Of a stretch of 15,850 nt of DNA, positions 1 to 6,295 are shown one piece after another. Under the pieces are notes generated by a model that saw only the letters and a list, made by a program, of their open reading frames with translations, made no database searches and was not told where the DNA came from. The stretch comes from Verrucomicrobiia bacterium (lineage in GTDB: Bacteria; Verrucomicrobiota; Verrucomicrobiia; Limisphaerales; DTLC01), in assembly GCA_025061935.1 (NCBI GenBank), contig JANWZY010000029.1:1-15850 (forward strand). Reading direction: 5' to 3'. The position numbers and the translations under genes are program-made. The first letter of the stretch is position 1; each line of letters opens with the position of its first letter.

Positions 1-100
1 GGGAATAGGCCGCCTCGGCTGTAGCTGTGCTTGTGAAAGCGCGGCCAGCGCGTTGCGCTAGCGTTTCGCTGACCTGCCCGGCTTTGCGTCGTGACGGTGA

Positions 101-147
101 GCGCCGCAAGGCGCGGCAGAACGTAGCCCACCACGTAAGTGGTGGGC
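101..147. repeat. Two adjacent perfect hairpins with GNRA-type tetraloops
   Basis: The first hairpin is GCGCC-GCAA-GGCGC (101-114). Twelve bases further on is a 9-bp stem, GCCCACCAC with GTGGTGGGC (126-134 and 139-147), closed by GTAA and followed by five A residues. On the plus strand both loops fit GNRA. On the minus strand the second hairpin is followed by sequence without a T-run, so it is not an obvious terminator. It may be a REP-like element or part of a structured RNA. Confidence 0.55.
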
Positions 148-175
148 AAAAAGAGCACCTGCAATCCACACCACG

Positions 176-332
176 GTCCCGTCAGGGACAGCAGAACCAT
201 TTCCGGCGCACAATCCGTCTCCGGGTGCCTGAATAGCACGGGGCCGCTTCAGCAGCCTGGTGGGCATGTTTTTTGTGCGCTCGCCTTGGATGCGCGAACC
301 GAGTACACCGTGTCTGTCGTCCCTTGCGGGAC
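176..332. repeat. Pair of GTCCC-N4-GGGAC hairpins
   Basis: GTCCC-GTCA-GGGAC lies at 176-189 and GTCCC-TTGC-GGGAC at 319-332: identical 5-bp stems with different 4-base loops, 129 bases apart. A third copy of the stem sits in the centre of the large palindrome at 6271-6284. The conserved stem and variable loop resemble REP-type palindromic units, but no REP-associated transposase is present in the window. Confidence 0.5.
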
Positions 333-413
333 TTGGCGGATTGATTTCGTTTGCACACCGGCCGTTTCCACGGTGGGCTAATGTCCTGCCGCCCTGACGG
401 GCTTAGGCGCGTG

Positions 414-471
414 TCCGACCAGTGCCGTTTCGTGCCAGAGGTTAACTACGCTACGTAAGGCACTGTCGGGA
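414..471. other. Long stem-loop upstream of the lipoprotein operon
   Basis: TCCGA (414-418), a bulged C (419) and CAGTGCC (420-426) pair with GGCACTG (459-465) and TCGGG (466-470), giving 12 pairs including one G-T pair. The loop is 32 bases. It lies about 275 bases before the first gene, so it could be in a long leader or a stand-alone small RNA. No T-run follows it on either side. Confidence 0.4.
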
Positions 472-746
472 AGAGCTGCACTGTTGATGGGTGCATTTGT
501 TCGCTGGCCAAGCTGAGTATAGAAGTTCCCACAGGCATTCGTGTAATGCGCTCGAGTAATCGAGCGGTGTGTGGACAACCCTGACTTGTGCGGGGCTGTG
601 AAGGGCGGTTTTGGGCGCAAGTTGGAAGCCGCTGCACTGGTTCGCTCTGACTCTGGCTGGGTGCCTCGGTGCGGGTCTAAGGGTGTGGTTCCCGAGGCCA
701 TTATGGCGGGATTGCGCGACCGCGCAGGTTCGTTTAGCTTGGTGCC

Positions 747-1520
747 GTGAGTTGGGCGGGCAAAACTGCAACAGTAGCGTTCGCGGTCTCGATTGCGCTC
801 GTGCTTTGCGGCTGCGGCCCGGCGCAGTGGCGCCCTGCAGACGAGCAAAAGGAGCCATTTTTTCTGCTCGGGAAAAAGAAGGTGGCGATGCTCGATTACA
901 AAGGCGCGGCCGAGGCGTTCGAGAAGGCACTCGAGTTTAACCCGCGGAACGCATCTGCACATTTCGAGCTTGCGCTGCTGTACGAGAAGGACGAAACGGA
1001 CCTGGTGGGCGCAATTTACCATTTCGACCGGTACCTGCGGTTGCGCCCGGACGCGCCTAACGCGGAGATTGTTAAGGACAGGTTGTTGCGGTGCAAACAA
1101 TTGCTCGCCACGAAAGTGCAGCCAATCTCGGCCACGCCGGCTTTGCAGCGCGAGCTTGAGCGGTTGACCGCAGAGAACCGCGAGCTGCGCCGACAGCTCG
1201 ATGCGTGGCAGGCACTTTACGGGGGTGTCCTACAACAGAGTCCTACCGGGCAGCTTGTGCAAGCCACGGTCGAGACAGTCCCGCGCAACGTCGTGTCGCA
1301 GCCCGTGCACGGCTTGCAACCTGCGCAGCCTGTGCCTGCGGCACCGGAGCCACAAGTGCCGCCGGCGCAGTTACGTCGCCACACTGTGCAGCCGGGCGAG
1401 TCGCCTTACTCGATTGCGCGCAAATACGGTGTGAAACTCGATGCTTTGTTGGCAGCCAATCCGGGGATCGAGCCGCGCCGGTTGCGTGTCGGCCAAACCC
1501 TCATCATCCCTACCCAGTAG
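747..1520 (+). CDS. TPR- and LysM-containing lipoprotein
   Basis: Predicted cell-envelope lipoprotein of 257 residues, with a GTG start at 747. The N-terminus has a hydrophobic stretch (about residues 8-20) ending in an L-C-G-C lipobox, with Cys23 as the likely lipidated residue. Residues about 38-115 read as TPR-type helices, including 'GAAEAFEKALEFNPRNASAH'. Residues about 128-152 are a charged, probably coiled-coil segment, followed by a Pro/Gln/Ala-rich linker to about 208. The C-terminus (about 211-256) is a LysM domain with HTVQPGESPYSIARKYGV and a final RVGQTLIIP. LysM binds N-acetylglucosamine polymers such as peptidoglycan, so the protein probably sits between membrane and cell wall. 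The stop is 19 bases before the next gene, consistent with an operon. No Shine-Dalgarno site is visible. The domain calls are firm; the role is inferred. Confidence 0.85.
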   Translation: MSWAGKTATVAFAVSIALVLCGCGPAQWRPADEQKEPFFLLGKKKVAMLDYKGAAEAFEKALEFNPRNASAHFELALLYEKDETDLVGAIYHFDRYLRLRPDAPNAEIVKDRLLRCKQLLATKVQPISATPALQRELERLTAENRELRRQLDAWQALYGGVLQQSPTGQLVQATVETVPRNVVSQPVHGLQPAQPVPAAPEPQVPPAQLRRHTVQPGESPYSIARKYGVKLDALLAANPGIEPRRLRVGQTLIIPTQ

Positions 1521-1539
1521 AACCAGCCGTTCGAACTGA

Positions 1540-2352
1540 ATGCGCACGAGATCAGCACTTGTCCTTGCGGGGGTATTCTGGCTGGGCATGAACGTTATGT
1601 TGTGGCGTGCTGAGTTCGGCCAGCCGACACTGATTGCCGGGGATGTGCCTGTTGAACTGGTCTTGCAAAAGGTTTTGGCCGCGCAAGATCAGTCCACATT
1701 GGAGATACGGCAGCGCGGCAGGCGGATCGGATTCTGCCGCTGGTCAACGGCGATCGAGGTAGCGCCGCAGTCCGAGCCGTTGACGCAGGCGCCGGAGGGC
1801 CTGGTGAAGCACATTGCGGGTTACAAGGTCGAGCTGGACGGGCAAGCAACGTTGGCCGGACTGCCGGATAAGCTCCGGTTCGAGTGCAACGCGCGATTCG
1901 ACACGAATTACGCTTTGACCAGGTTAAGGTTCCAGCTCAGGCTTTTGTCAGCAAGTGTCGAAGTATCCGCAGACACGGCTGAGGAGTCGCTACGGGTCTC
2001 GCTCGATGACGGTGCCGGCAATACATTGGCGCGGAGCTTTAAGTTTGCAGAGGTGCGGGAACCGTGGGCATTGGCAGACCAGTTGCTAGGGCCGGGAACG
2101 ACTGGCGCGGCCGGACTTGTCGGGCTTTTACCCATGCCAGCGAGCATAAACCCGGCAGACGCGAACGTTAGATATCGTGCACAGAATGACCGGCTGCAGC
2201 TCGGGCAGGCTGCAATCCGTGCATACAAACTCGAGGTGGACTTGTCAGGTCGTCACAAGGCCGTGGTTTACGTGAGCCGCGCGGGGGAAATACTCCAGGT
2301 CGAGCTGCCGGGCGAGCTTCGGCTAACTAATCAACAGTTGGTGCCAATGTGA
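1540..2352 (+). CDS. Exported protein of unknown function, operon partner of the ABC ATPase
   Basis: I do not recognise this 270-residue protein. It starts with MRTRS and a hydrophobic stretch (about 6-22), either a signal peptide or a single N-terminal membrane anchor. The rest looks soluble, with alternating hydrophobic residues suggesting a mostly beta fold. The C-terminal part (about 235-262), with a 'VVYVSRAGEILQVELPGE' segment, resembles the end of proteins that convert a glycolipid- or lipoprotein-like substrate signal, such as DUF3108-like proteins, but that link is only an impression. It lies 19 bases after the LysM lipoprotein and 21 bases before the ABC ATPase on the same strand, so the three genes are probably co-transcribed. 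No Shine-Dalgarno site is visible before the ATG. Confidence 0.75.
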   Translation: MRTRSALVLAGVFWLGMNVMLWRAEFGQPTLIAGDVPVELVLQKVLAAQDQSTLEIRQRGRRIGFCRWSTAIEVAPQSEPLTQAPEGLVKHIAGYKVELDGQATLAGLPDKLRFECNARFDTNYALTRLRFQLRLLSASVEVSADTAEESLRVSLDDGAGNTLARSFKFAEVREPWALADQLLGPGTTGAAGLVGLLPMPASINPADANVRYRAQNDRLQLGQAAIRAYKLEVDLSGRHKAVVYVSRAGEILQVELPGELRLTNQQLVPM

Positions 2353-2373
2353 CTGCAACGAAATGCTGTACAG

Positions 2374-3120
2374 ATGATCGAGCTTGAGCATGTGGTGAAA
2401 AAATTCGGTGACCTGGTTGCCGTCAACGACGTGAGTTTGAGAATCGGTCGGGGCGAGTTCTTCGCCTTGCTCGGGCCGAACGCGGCTGGGAAAACGACCA
2501 CGCTCAAAATTCTTGCAGGCCTGCTCAAGCCCACTTCGGGCACCGCGCGTGTCTGCGGGTTCGATGTGCAAGCGGAGCCTTTGGAAGCCAAACGCCGCAT
2601 GGCGTTTGTGCCGGACTTCCCGTTCATGTACGAAAAGCTCACGCCATGGGAATTTCTCAGATTCACAGGCCAGTTGTTCCTTATGCCCGAGGATCACATC
2701 CAAGCGCGCGCGCAGGAACTGGTTAGACGGTTTAACCTCGAGCCATATGTATCAAAGCCTATCGAGAGCCTTTCTCATGGTACACGCCAGAGGGTGGTGA
2801 TTGTTTCGGCGCTGCTACATGACCCGGAGGTGTTTATCATTGACGAGCCGCTGGTCGGGCTTGATCCACAACACGCGCGGATCGTCAAGGACACACTTAA
2901 AGAGCGCGCTGCGGCAGGCATGACAGTGCTCATGTCCACACACGAGTTAAGTGTGGCCGAAGAGCTGGCCGACCGAATCGGCATCATAAATCATGGTCGG
3001 CTCATAGCCGTCGGCACGCCCGACGAGCTTCGCAGCCGCGCTGGCGCAACCGGGCCGCTAGAGGCCATTTTTCTCGCATTGACCGCGCGCAGGCACGGGC
3101 CGGACGAAGCGAATACGTGA
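2374..3120 (+). CDS. ABC transporter ATP-binding protein
   Basis: A 248-residue cytoplasmic ATPase that would power a membrane permease. Walker A is GPNAAGKTT (residues 34-42), the signature is LSHGTRQ (133-139), Walker B is VFIIDEP (153-159) with Glu158 as catalytic base, followed by a GLDP D-loop, and the switch histidine is His190 in STHE. Where the Q-loop glutamine is expected the sequence reads VPDFPFMYEKLT, with Asp81. This 'PD.P..YE.LT' form is seen in ABC-2/NatA-type exporter ATPases, so an export or membrane-remodelling role is more likely than solute import. No substrate can be named. It is the last recognisable gene of the operon, and no permease follows in the window. The stop overlaps a possible GTG start (GTGA, 3117-3120). 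Confidence 0.92.
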   Translation: MIELEHVVKKFGDLVAVNDVSLRIGRGEFFALLGPNAAGKTTTLKILAGLLKPTSGTARVCGFDVQAEPLEAKRRMAFVPDFPFMYEKLTPWEFLRFTGQLFLMPEDHIQARAQELVRRFNLEPYVSKPIESLSHGTRQRVVIVSALLHDPEVFIIDEPLVGLDPQHARIVKDTLKERAAAGMTVLMSTHELSVAEELADRIGIINHGRLIAVGTPDELRSRAGATGPLEAIFLALTARRHGPDEANT

Positions 3121-3296
3121 GCGTGTTCGGCATTACGGTCAATTGGTTTCCAATAGGCCATCTTGTGCGGCGTATGAAGGCGGTTGTGCTTTACCCCGAG
3201 TCAATACGTGCATGGCGGCGCGAGCAGTTACGCCGTATCCGGTCCAGTTCCGGTTCCGTTACAGTACGCGGACGCAGCCGGTGTGAGAAATTTTAA
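3117..3296 (+). CDS. Possible 59-residue ORF coupled to the ABC ATPase
   Basis: A GTG at 3117 overlaps the ATPase stop in a GTGA arrangement typical of translational coupling and opens a 59-codon frame ending in TAA at 3294-3296. The product starts MSVFGITVNWFPIGHLVRR and is then basic and Ser/Arg-rich. It has no recognisable domain and no clear membrane helix. It occupies the place where an ABC permease gene would be expected, so it might be a remnant of one or a chance frame. Evidence beyond the overlap is lacking. Confidence 0.25.
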   Translation: MSVFGITVNWFPIGHLVRRMKAVVLYPESIRAWRREQLRRIRSSSGSVTVRGRSRCEKF

Positions 3297-3987
3297 GAAA
3301 AAAGCTGTTGACAACACCAACGTACCGGCGCGAAACTTTGACAGCTTTTGAAACCTGTACGATTAAGGGAGATGAGACTCTGGGTGTTGCCCGCACGGTT
3401 CGTGAAGGTGAGGGCGCCGGACAAATGGTGTATGCACCAGTGCGGGTGTCAGCGGCGAGATAAGCGAGAGGAACCTTTTTTTTCTGGCAGCTTGGGTACC
3501 ACAACCGTCAGGCCAACCGCGTATAGCAAGTGCGGATCACGTGTGTGTGGGCCGGGCAGGTTGACGCCCAGCCGGTTCCCTGCCTCAAAGGATTTGACCG
3601 ACAGGATTTCGTATGCCCACCAGCTCGACGGCGCAGTTCCTCAGAATGATCCCGTTACGGAATCATGACGCATCATTCCGTTCCTAAATCGCCTCCTTTG
3701 CGCGGCCCCATGTGGGGGTGGCATTTTACCGACGCGCCATCCGGGGCGGCGCATATGCAGATGGCCCGCTTATCGTGAGAGTGATGAGTTGCACATTCCA
3801 CACCGTAGTGGTCCATCATTTCGCGCCGAGTCGAAGCACGGAAGTTTTCGGGCTGCGCGCCCTGACAGGGCTACACCGTGTCAGGAGCAGAAGCGCAGGC
3901 GAATGGAGGTTGTTTAACAACCGCAACCTGAACGTTAGGCCAAAAACCAAACATAACCGCTGAATACCTACAAACCGAGCTAGTACC
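3297..3987. other. Gene-free interval including the infC leader
   Basis: No credible gene is present. Inverted repeats include a stem with one C-C mismatch around 3657-3681 (ACGGAAT with ATTCCGT, then ATG with CAT), and CCCCA-TG-TGGGG (3706-3717), followed shortly by TTTT (3725-3728), which might be a weak terminator. Nearer infC lie the overlapping stems described separately. TTGACA occurs at 3308-3313 and 3338-3343, but no convincing -10 box is found at the right spacing, so no promoter is called. Confidence 0.5.
3859..3929 (+). promoter_or_regulatory. Candidate structured leader of infC with competing stems
   Basis: GCCCT-GAC-AGGGC (3859-3871) competes with CCTGACA/TGTCAGG (3861-3867 with 3879-3885), because both use the same bases. 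Just downstream GGTTG (3908-3912) can pair with CAACC at 3918-3922 or at 3925-3929 region (AGGTTG with CAACCT, 3924-3929). These alternatives lie 60-130 bases before the infC start. infC is under leader or translational autocontrol in several bacteria, so an RNA switch is reasonable, but no T-run or known riboswitch motif is visible. Confidence 0.35.
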
Positions 3988-4731
3988 GTGAGTTCGCCAC
4001 AAACGTTCCATTCGATGTCTGGTCCGCGTGTGAACGGCAAAATTCGCGCGCGCGAAGTCCGCGTCATTGACTCGGACGGGAAGAACTTGGGCGTGTTCCC
4101 GCTTCAAGAGGCCTTGGCAATGGCACGCAGCCGGGGTCTCGACCTTGTCGAGGTCGCGCCCACGGCCACCCCGCCGGTGTGCAGAATACTCGACTACGGC
4201 AAGTTCAGGTACGAACAGGCCAAGCGCGAAAAGGAGGCGCGGAAACACCAACACGCGACCAAGGTCAAGGAAATCCAGCTCAGCCCCAAGATAGACCCGC
4301 ACGACCTGAGTGTGAAACTCGGGCACGCAATAGACTTTCTGTGCGAAGAGATGAAGGTGAAAGTGGTGTTGCGGTTCCGCGGACGCGAAATGCAGCACAC
4401 CGATTTGGGCTTCCAGGTCGTCCAAAAATTCCTTGCTGAGCTGGCGCCGTATGGGAAGCCGGATTCTGAACCGAAACTTGTCGGGCGCGGTATCACGGTC
4501 ACGGTGAATCCCCTGCCACGGAACAAGCGCGCCAAAAATCCGCGCCTTGCGGAAGCCGAAGGCACTGCGCCGGCCCCAACCGGTCCGAGTAACCCCGCTC
4601 CGCAGCCGCAAACGCCGCAAGCGCGGCAGACTGTTCAGCCTAGTGGCCAAGCCCAGCCGGGCCTTAACCAGCTCGGCCCGTCTAAAAGCGGATTCGTAAA
4701 CAACCCGTTTTCAGGGCTAGAGAGCCAATAA
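3988..4731 (+). CDS. infC: Translation initiation factor IF-3
   Basis: IF3 binds the 30S subunit, keeps it apart from 50S and checks start-codon pairing with initiator tRNA. The protein is 247 residues against about 180 in E. coli. The N-domain (about 14-85) contains RVNGKIRAREVRVID, DLVEVAP and PPVCRILDYGKF; a Lys/Arg/Glu-rich linker helix follows (about 76-92); the C-domain (about 93-172) contains VKEIQLSP and LRFRGREMQH. The remaining 70 or so residues are a Pro/Gln/Ala-rich tail ending NNPFSGLESQ, an extension seen in some Verrucomicrobia. The GTG at 3988 is preferred because it places 13 residues before RVNG, as in E. coli; ATG 4015 is the alternative. No Shine-Dalgarno site is visible. 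The usual partners rpmI and rplT do not follow; instead a convergent gene does. Confidence 0.96.
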   Translation: MSSPQTFHSMSGPRVNGKIRAREVRVIDSDGKNLGVFPLQEALAMARSRGLDLVEVAPTATPPVCRILDYGKFRYEQAKREKEARKHQHATKVKEIQLSPKIDPHDLSVKLGHAIDFLCEEMKVKVVLRFRGREMQHTDLGFQVVQKFLAELAPYGKPDSEPKLVGRGITVTVNPLPRNKRAKNPRLAEAEGTAPAPTGPSNPAPQPQTPQARQTVQPSGQAQPGLNQLGPSKSGFVNNPFSGLESQ

Positions 4732-4836
4732 ATGCTTTAGAAGCAGCCTCTGTTGTGCCTGTGGCGCAATTACGTGCGGTGGCGGCGGCAGCGCACCCAT
4801 GGCGGGTGGCGGGTCGTAACAACCTTTTAAAAACAT

Positions 4837-4868
4837 GAGCCGGAAGTCGCACTCCAGACTTCCGGCTC
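4837..4868 (-). terminator. Intrinsic terminator of the minus-strand repeat protein
   Basis: A perfect 12-bp stem, GAGCCGGAAGTC (4837-4848) with GACTTCCGGCTC (4857-4868), has an 8-base loop. Read on the minus strand it is followed by GTTTTT then AAAAGG, a U-run typical of an intrinsic terminator for the gene ending at 4905. On the plus strand the stem is preceded by A-rich sequence and lacks a following T-run, so it is at best weak for infC. It separates the two convergent genes. Confidence 0.8.
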
Positions 4869-4904
4869 GAAATGCTTGCAGGGAGCCGCTAGGGCACCTG
4901 CCCA

Positions 4905-5438
4905 CTAGAACGACCAGTTGATTATCGGGAAGCCCGTGGCCAGCTTGCTCGGGAATCCGGTGAACCACGGATTATTGACCGCAATGTTCAACCCGCCAAT
5001 TTGCACACCTCTCAGGTCGTCCGCGTAATTGATCACGCCCAACTGCAAACCCTTGAACTCTTGCGCAATATTCACCAGCGCAGATTGGAACCCTACGAAT
5101 GTGCCGCGGGAATAGTTGACCCAGCCATCTTGCCACCCGACAAAGCTCGTCTTGGCCACGTTCACAATGCCCCACTGGACGCCTTTGTACGAGTCGGCAT
5201 AGTTGGCAATAATTGCCCAGCTAAAGCCGGAGCTTTCCCCCGTGCTGCCGTTAACGAACCCGAAGTTAAAGCTGTGCTGCGGGTTCTCCCCCCAAATGCC
5301 AAGTGACACGCCACGTATGGTGGTTGTCCTTGGATGAATCGCAATATCCGGTGTCAGCGAGAGCTGGAAACCGGCACCTTGCGCGCTGATTGTCGTTAAG
5401 ACGACGCCTACGAGTGTGATGCCGATGAGCTTTTTCAT
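4905..5438 (-). CDS. Exported surface protein with six 15-residue repeats, LA_2272-like
   Basis: A 177-residue protein with an N-terminal signal peptide (MKKLIGITLVGVVLTTISAQGA, cleavage near residue 22). Residues 71-153 hold six near-regular repeats starting at 71, 86, 101, 116, 130 and 144, with consensus G-[FVL]-Q-x-[GA]-x-[VI]-N-x-A, for example GVQWGIVNVA and GLQLGVINYA. This matches the pattern of the LA_2272/LA_2273 surface repeat proteins known from Leptospira and other PVC-type bacteria. Function is unknown; an outer-membrane or surface beta structure is likely. A strong Shine-Dalgarno sequence (AAGGAGG on the minus strand, 5441-5447) precedes the ATG, unusual for this window, but with only about 2 bases between them. 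It converges on infC and has its own terminator. Confidence 0.85.
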   Translation of the reverse strand: MKKLIGITLVGVVLTTISAQGAGFQLSLTPDIAIHPRTTTIRGVSLGIWGENPQHSFNFGFVNGSTGESSGFSWAIIANYADSYKGVQWGIVNVAKTSFVGWQDGWVNYSRGTFVGFQSALVNIAQEFKGLQLGVINYADDLRGVQIGGLNIAVNNPWFTGFPSKLATGFPIINWSF

Positions 5439-5687
5439 GCCCTCCTTCTACACGCCCAGCGCCGGAAACGCAATACATTTCTCGAACTTTTTTGGGATCG
5501 GCAGAACGCCTCCCGGACGCCTCGCGCCTCGCGGCCATTGTATGCAGCACCGTACCCCTGAAACGGCTGGGGTTTTGCTGCGGACGATTCATGGAGTGAG
5601 CGGGGCTTTTCCCCCAGGTTCAGCCGGGTAAATGCTGGCACCAGCCCACGAAACCGGTTCAAAGGGAATGATTAAACGCGTGCAAGC

Positions 5688-5745
5688 CAAGGCTTCGAAA
5701 CGAGTTGGTTCCCGTGGCACTTTTTGACGCCCAGGCGAAGCCTTG
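5688..5745. other. Ten-bp stem with 38-base loop
   Basis: CAAGGCTTCG (5688-5697) is exactly complementary to CGAAGCCTTG (5736-5745). The loop is 38 bases. No known RNA family is recognised. It could be the closing stem of a small structured RNA or a chance inverted repeat in GC-rich sequence. Confidence 0.35.
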
Positions 5746-5831
5746 TGCTAATGTTGTGGCATTAAAGCGTCACCAGGTTGCGCAACGCTCAAACGAGTGC
5801 AAAATAGCCCCGAGCAGGTACGGTTTGGCTC

Positions 5832-5849
5832 CGCGTTTTTAGAAACGCG
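5832..5849. repeat. CGCGTTT-N4-AAACGCG hairpin, copy 1
   Basis: The stem CGCGTTT (5832-5838) pairs with AAACGCG (5843-5849) around loop TTAG. The same 7-bp stem with loop GTCG recurs at 6029-6046 inside a 9-bp stem. Two identical stems 190 bases apart with different loops look like a dispersed palindromic unit. Confidence 0.5.
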
Positions 5850-5996
5850 ACTCCTGGGATAGTCCGACCCAGCTTGTATCCCCGCCCAGTCGGTGCGCAC
5901 CTGAACTGAGTCGGCCTTAGGCACCACAGTTTGGCAAGAGCCGTGACCGCTGTGACTGTAGCCGGCGTTGGAGGGGCCATATGGTTCCACGCTGTT

Positions 5997-6048
5997 CCAC
6001 AAGTGGCTAAGGTCGGAGCAACGTTAGCCGCGTTTGTCGAAACGCGGC
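5997..6048. repeat. Three consecutive overlapping hairpins
   Basis: CCAC-AA-GTGG (5997-6006), GGCTAA with TTAGCC (6005-6010 and 6024-6029) and GCCGCGTTT-GTCG-AAACGCGGC (6027-6048) follow one another with small overlaps, so neighbours are partly exclusive. The last is a perfect 9-bp stem and carries the CGCGTTT-N4-AAACGCG unit. No T-run follows, so terminator function is unlikely. Confidence 0.45.
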
Positions 6049-6114
6049 CCGGACGATGGGTTCTGCATTCTGGCTCTCCAGTTGGGACTAGCACGGGTCT
6101 TTGCACTTTTCCCC

Positions 6115-6132
6115 CCACCATTGACATGGTGG
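6115..6132. repeat. CCACCAT-TGAC-ATGGTGG hairpin
   Basis: A perfect 7-bp stem with a TGAC loop. The TGAC loop is shared with the CCC-TGAC-GGG elements at 391-402 and 8572-8581, although the stem differs. Confidence 0.45.
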
Positions 6133-6259
6133 ACTATAGGTTTGTCCCTATGGCAGGCTTTCAACTGCTGAGCTTATGAGCACCCCGACCGCAGCAGCAT
6201 TTAGCCGTCACAAAAGTACAAGTTAGCCGGGGAACCCAACCCGGCCTGGCCCCCACAAT

Positions 6260-6295
6260 TCAAAATTTTTGTCCCACCTGGGACAAAAATTTTGA
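6260..6295. repeat. 17-bp perfect inverted repeat
   Basis: TCAAAATTTTTGTCCCA (6260-6276) is exactly complementary to 6279-6295, with only CC between the arms. The centre is a GTCCC-ACCT-GGGAC hairpin (6271-6284), the outer part an A/T-rich arm. With a T-run in each arm it could act as a bidirectional terminator, or as DNA it could be a protein-binding site or a cruciform. It is more than 600 bases from the nearest gene on either side. Confidence 0.6.

Larger units (their letters stand above)
1..746. other. Gene-free upstream interval with several hairpins
   Basis: I find no credible gene here; the reading frames are short, unlike known proteins and antisense to each other. The interval holds several perfect inverted repeats: GCGCC-GCAA-GGCGC (101-114), a 9-bp stem with GTAA loop (126-147), GTCCC-GTCA-GGGAC (176-189), GTCCC-TTGC-GGGAC (319-332), GCCC-TGAC-GGGC (391-402), and a 12-bp stem with one bulge (414-426 with 459-470). 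The LysM lipoprotein operon begins immediately downstream, so its promoter should lie in the right half. A TTGTTC (497-502) and TATAGA (518-523) pair is visible, but its 15-base spacing is poor, so I do not call a promoter. Confidence 0.6.

Noticed and set aside
378..1100. 240-codon minus-strand frame overlapping the lipoprotein gene
   Set aside because: It is antisense to the clear TPR/LysM gene, has no recognisable domain and an arginine-rich, shadow-like composition.
3308..3366. TTGACA boxes at 3308 and 3338 as promoters
   Set aside because: No -10 box at suitable spacing: TACGAT is 14 bases from the second box, and GATTAA at 17 bases is weak.
3871..4650. 259-codon minus-strand frame across infC
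   Set aside because: It is the antisense shadow of infC, whose product is unmistakable.
4015..4731. ATG 4015 as the infC start
   Set aside because: The GTG at 3988 gives the same N-terminal length as E. coli IF3 before RVNG; the ATG remains possible but would shorten the N-terminus.
5931..6179. 82-codon plus-strand frame in the gene-free region
   Set aside because: It contains several of the perfect hairpins, has no recognised sequence and no ribosome site.
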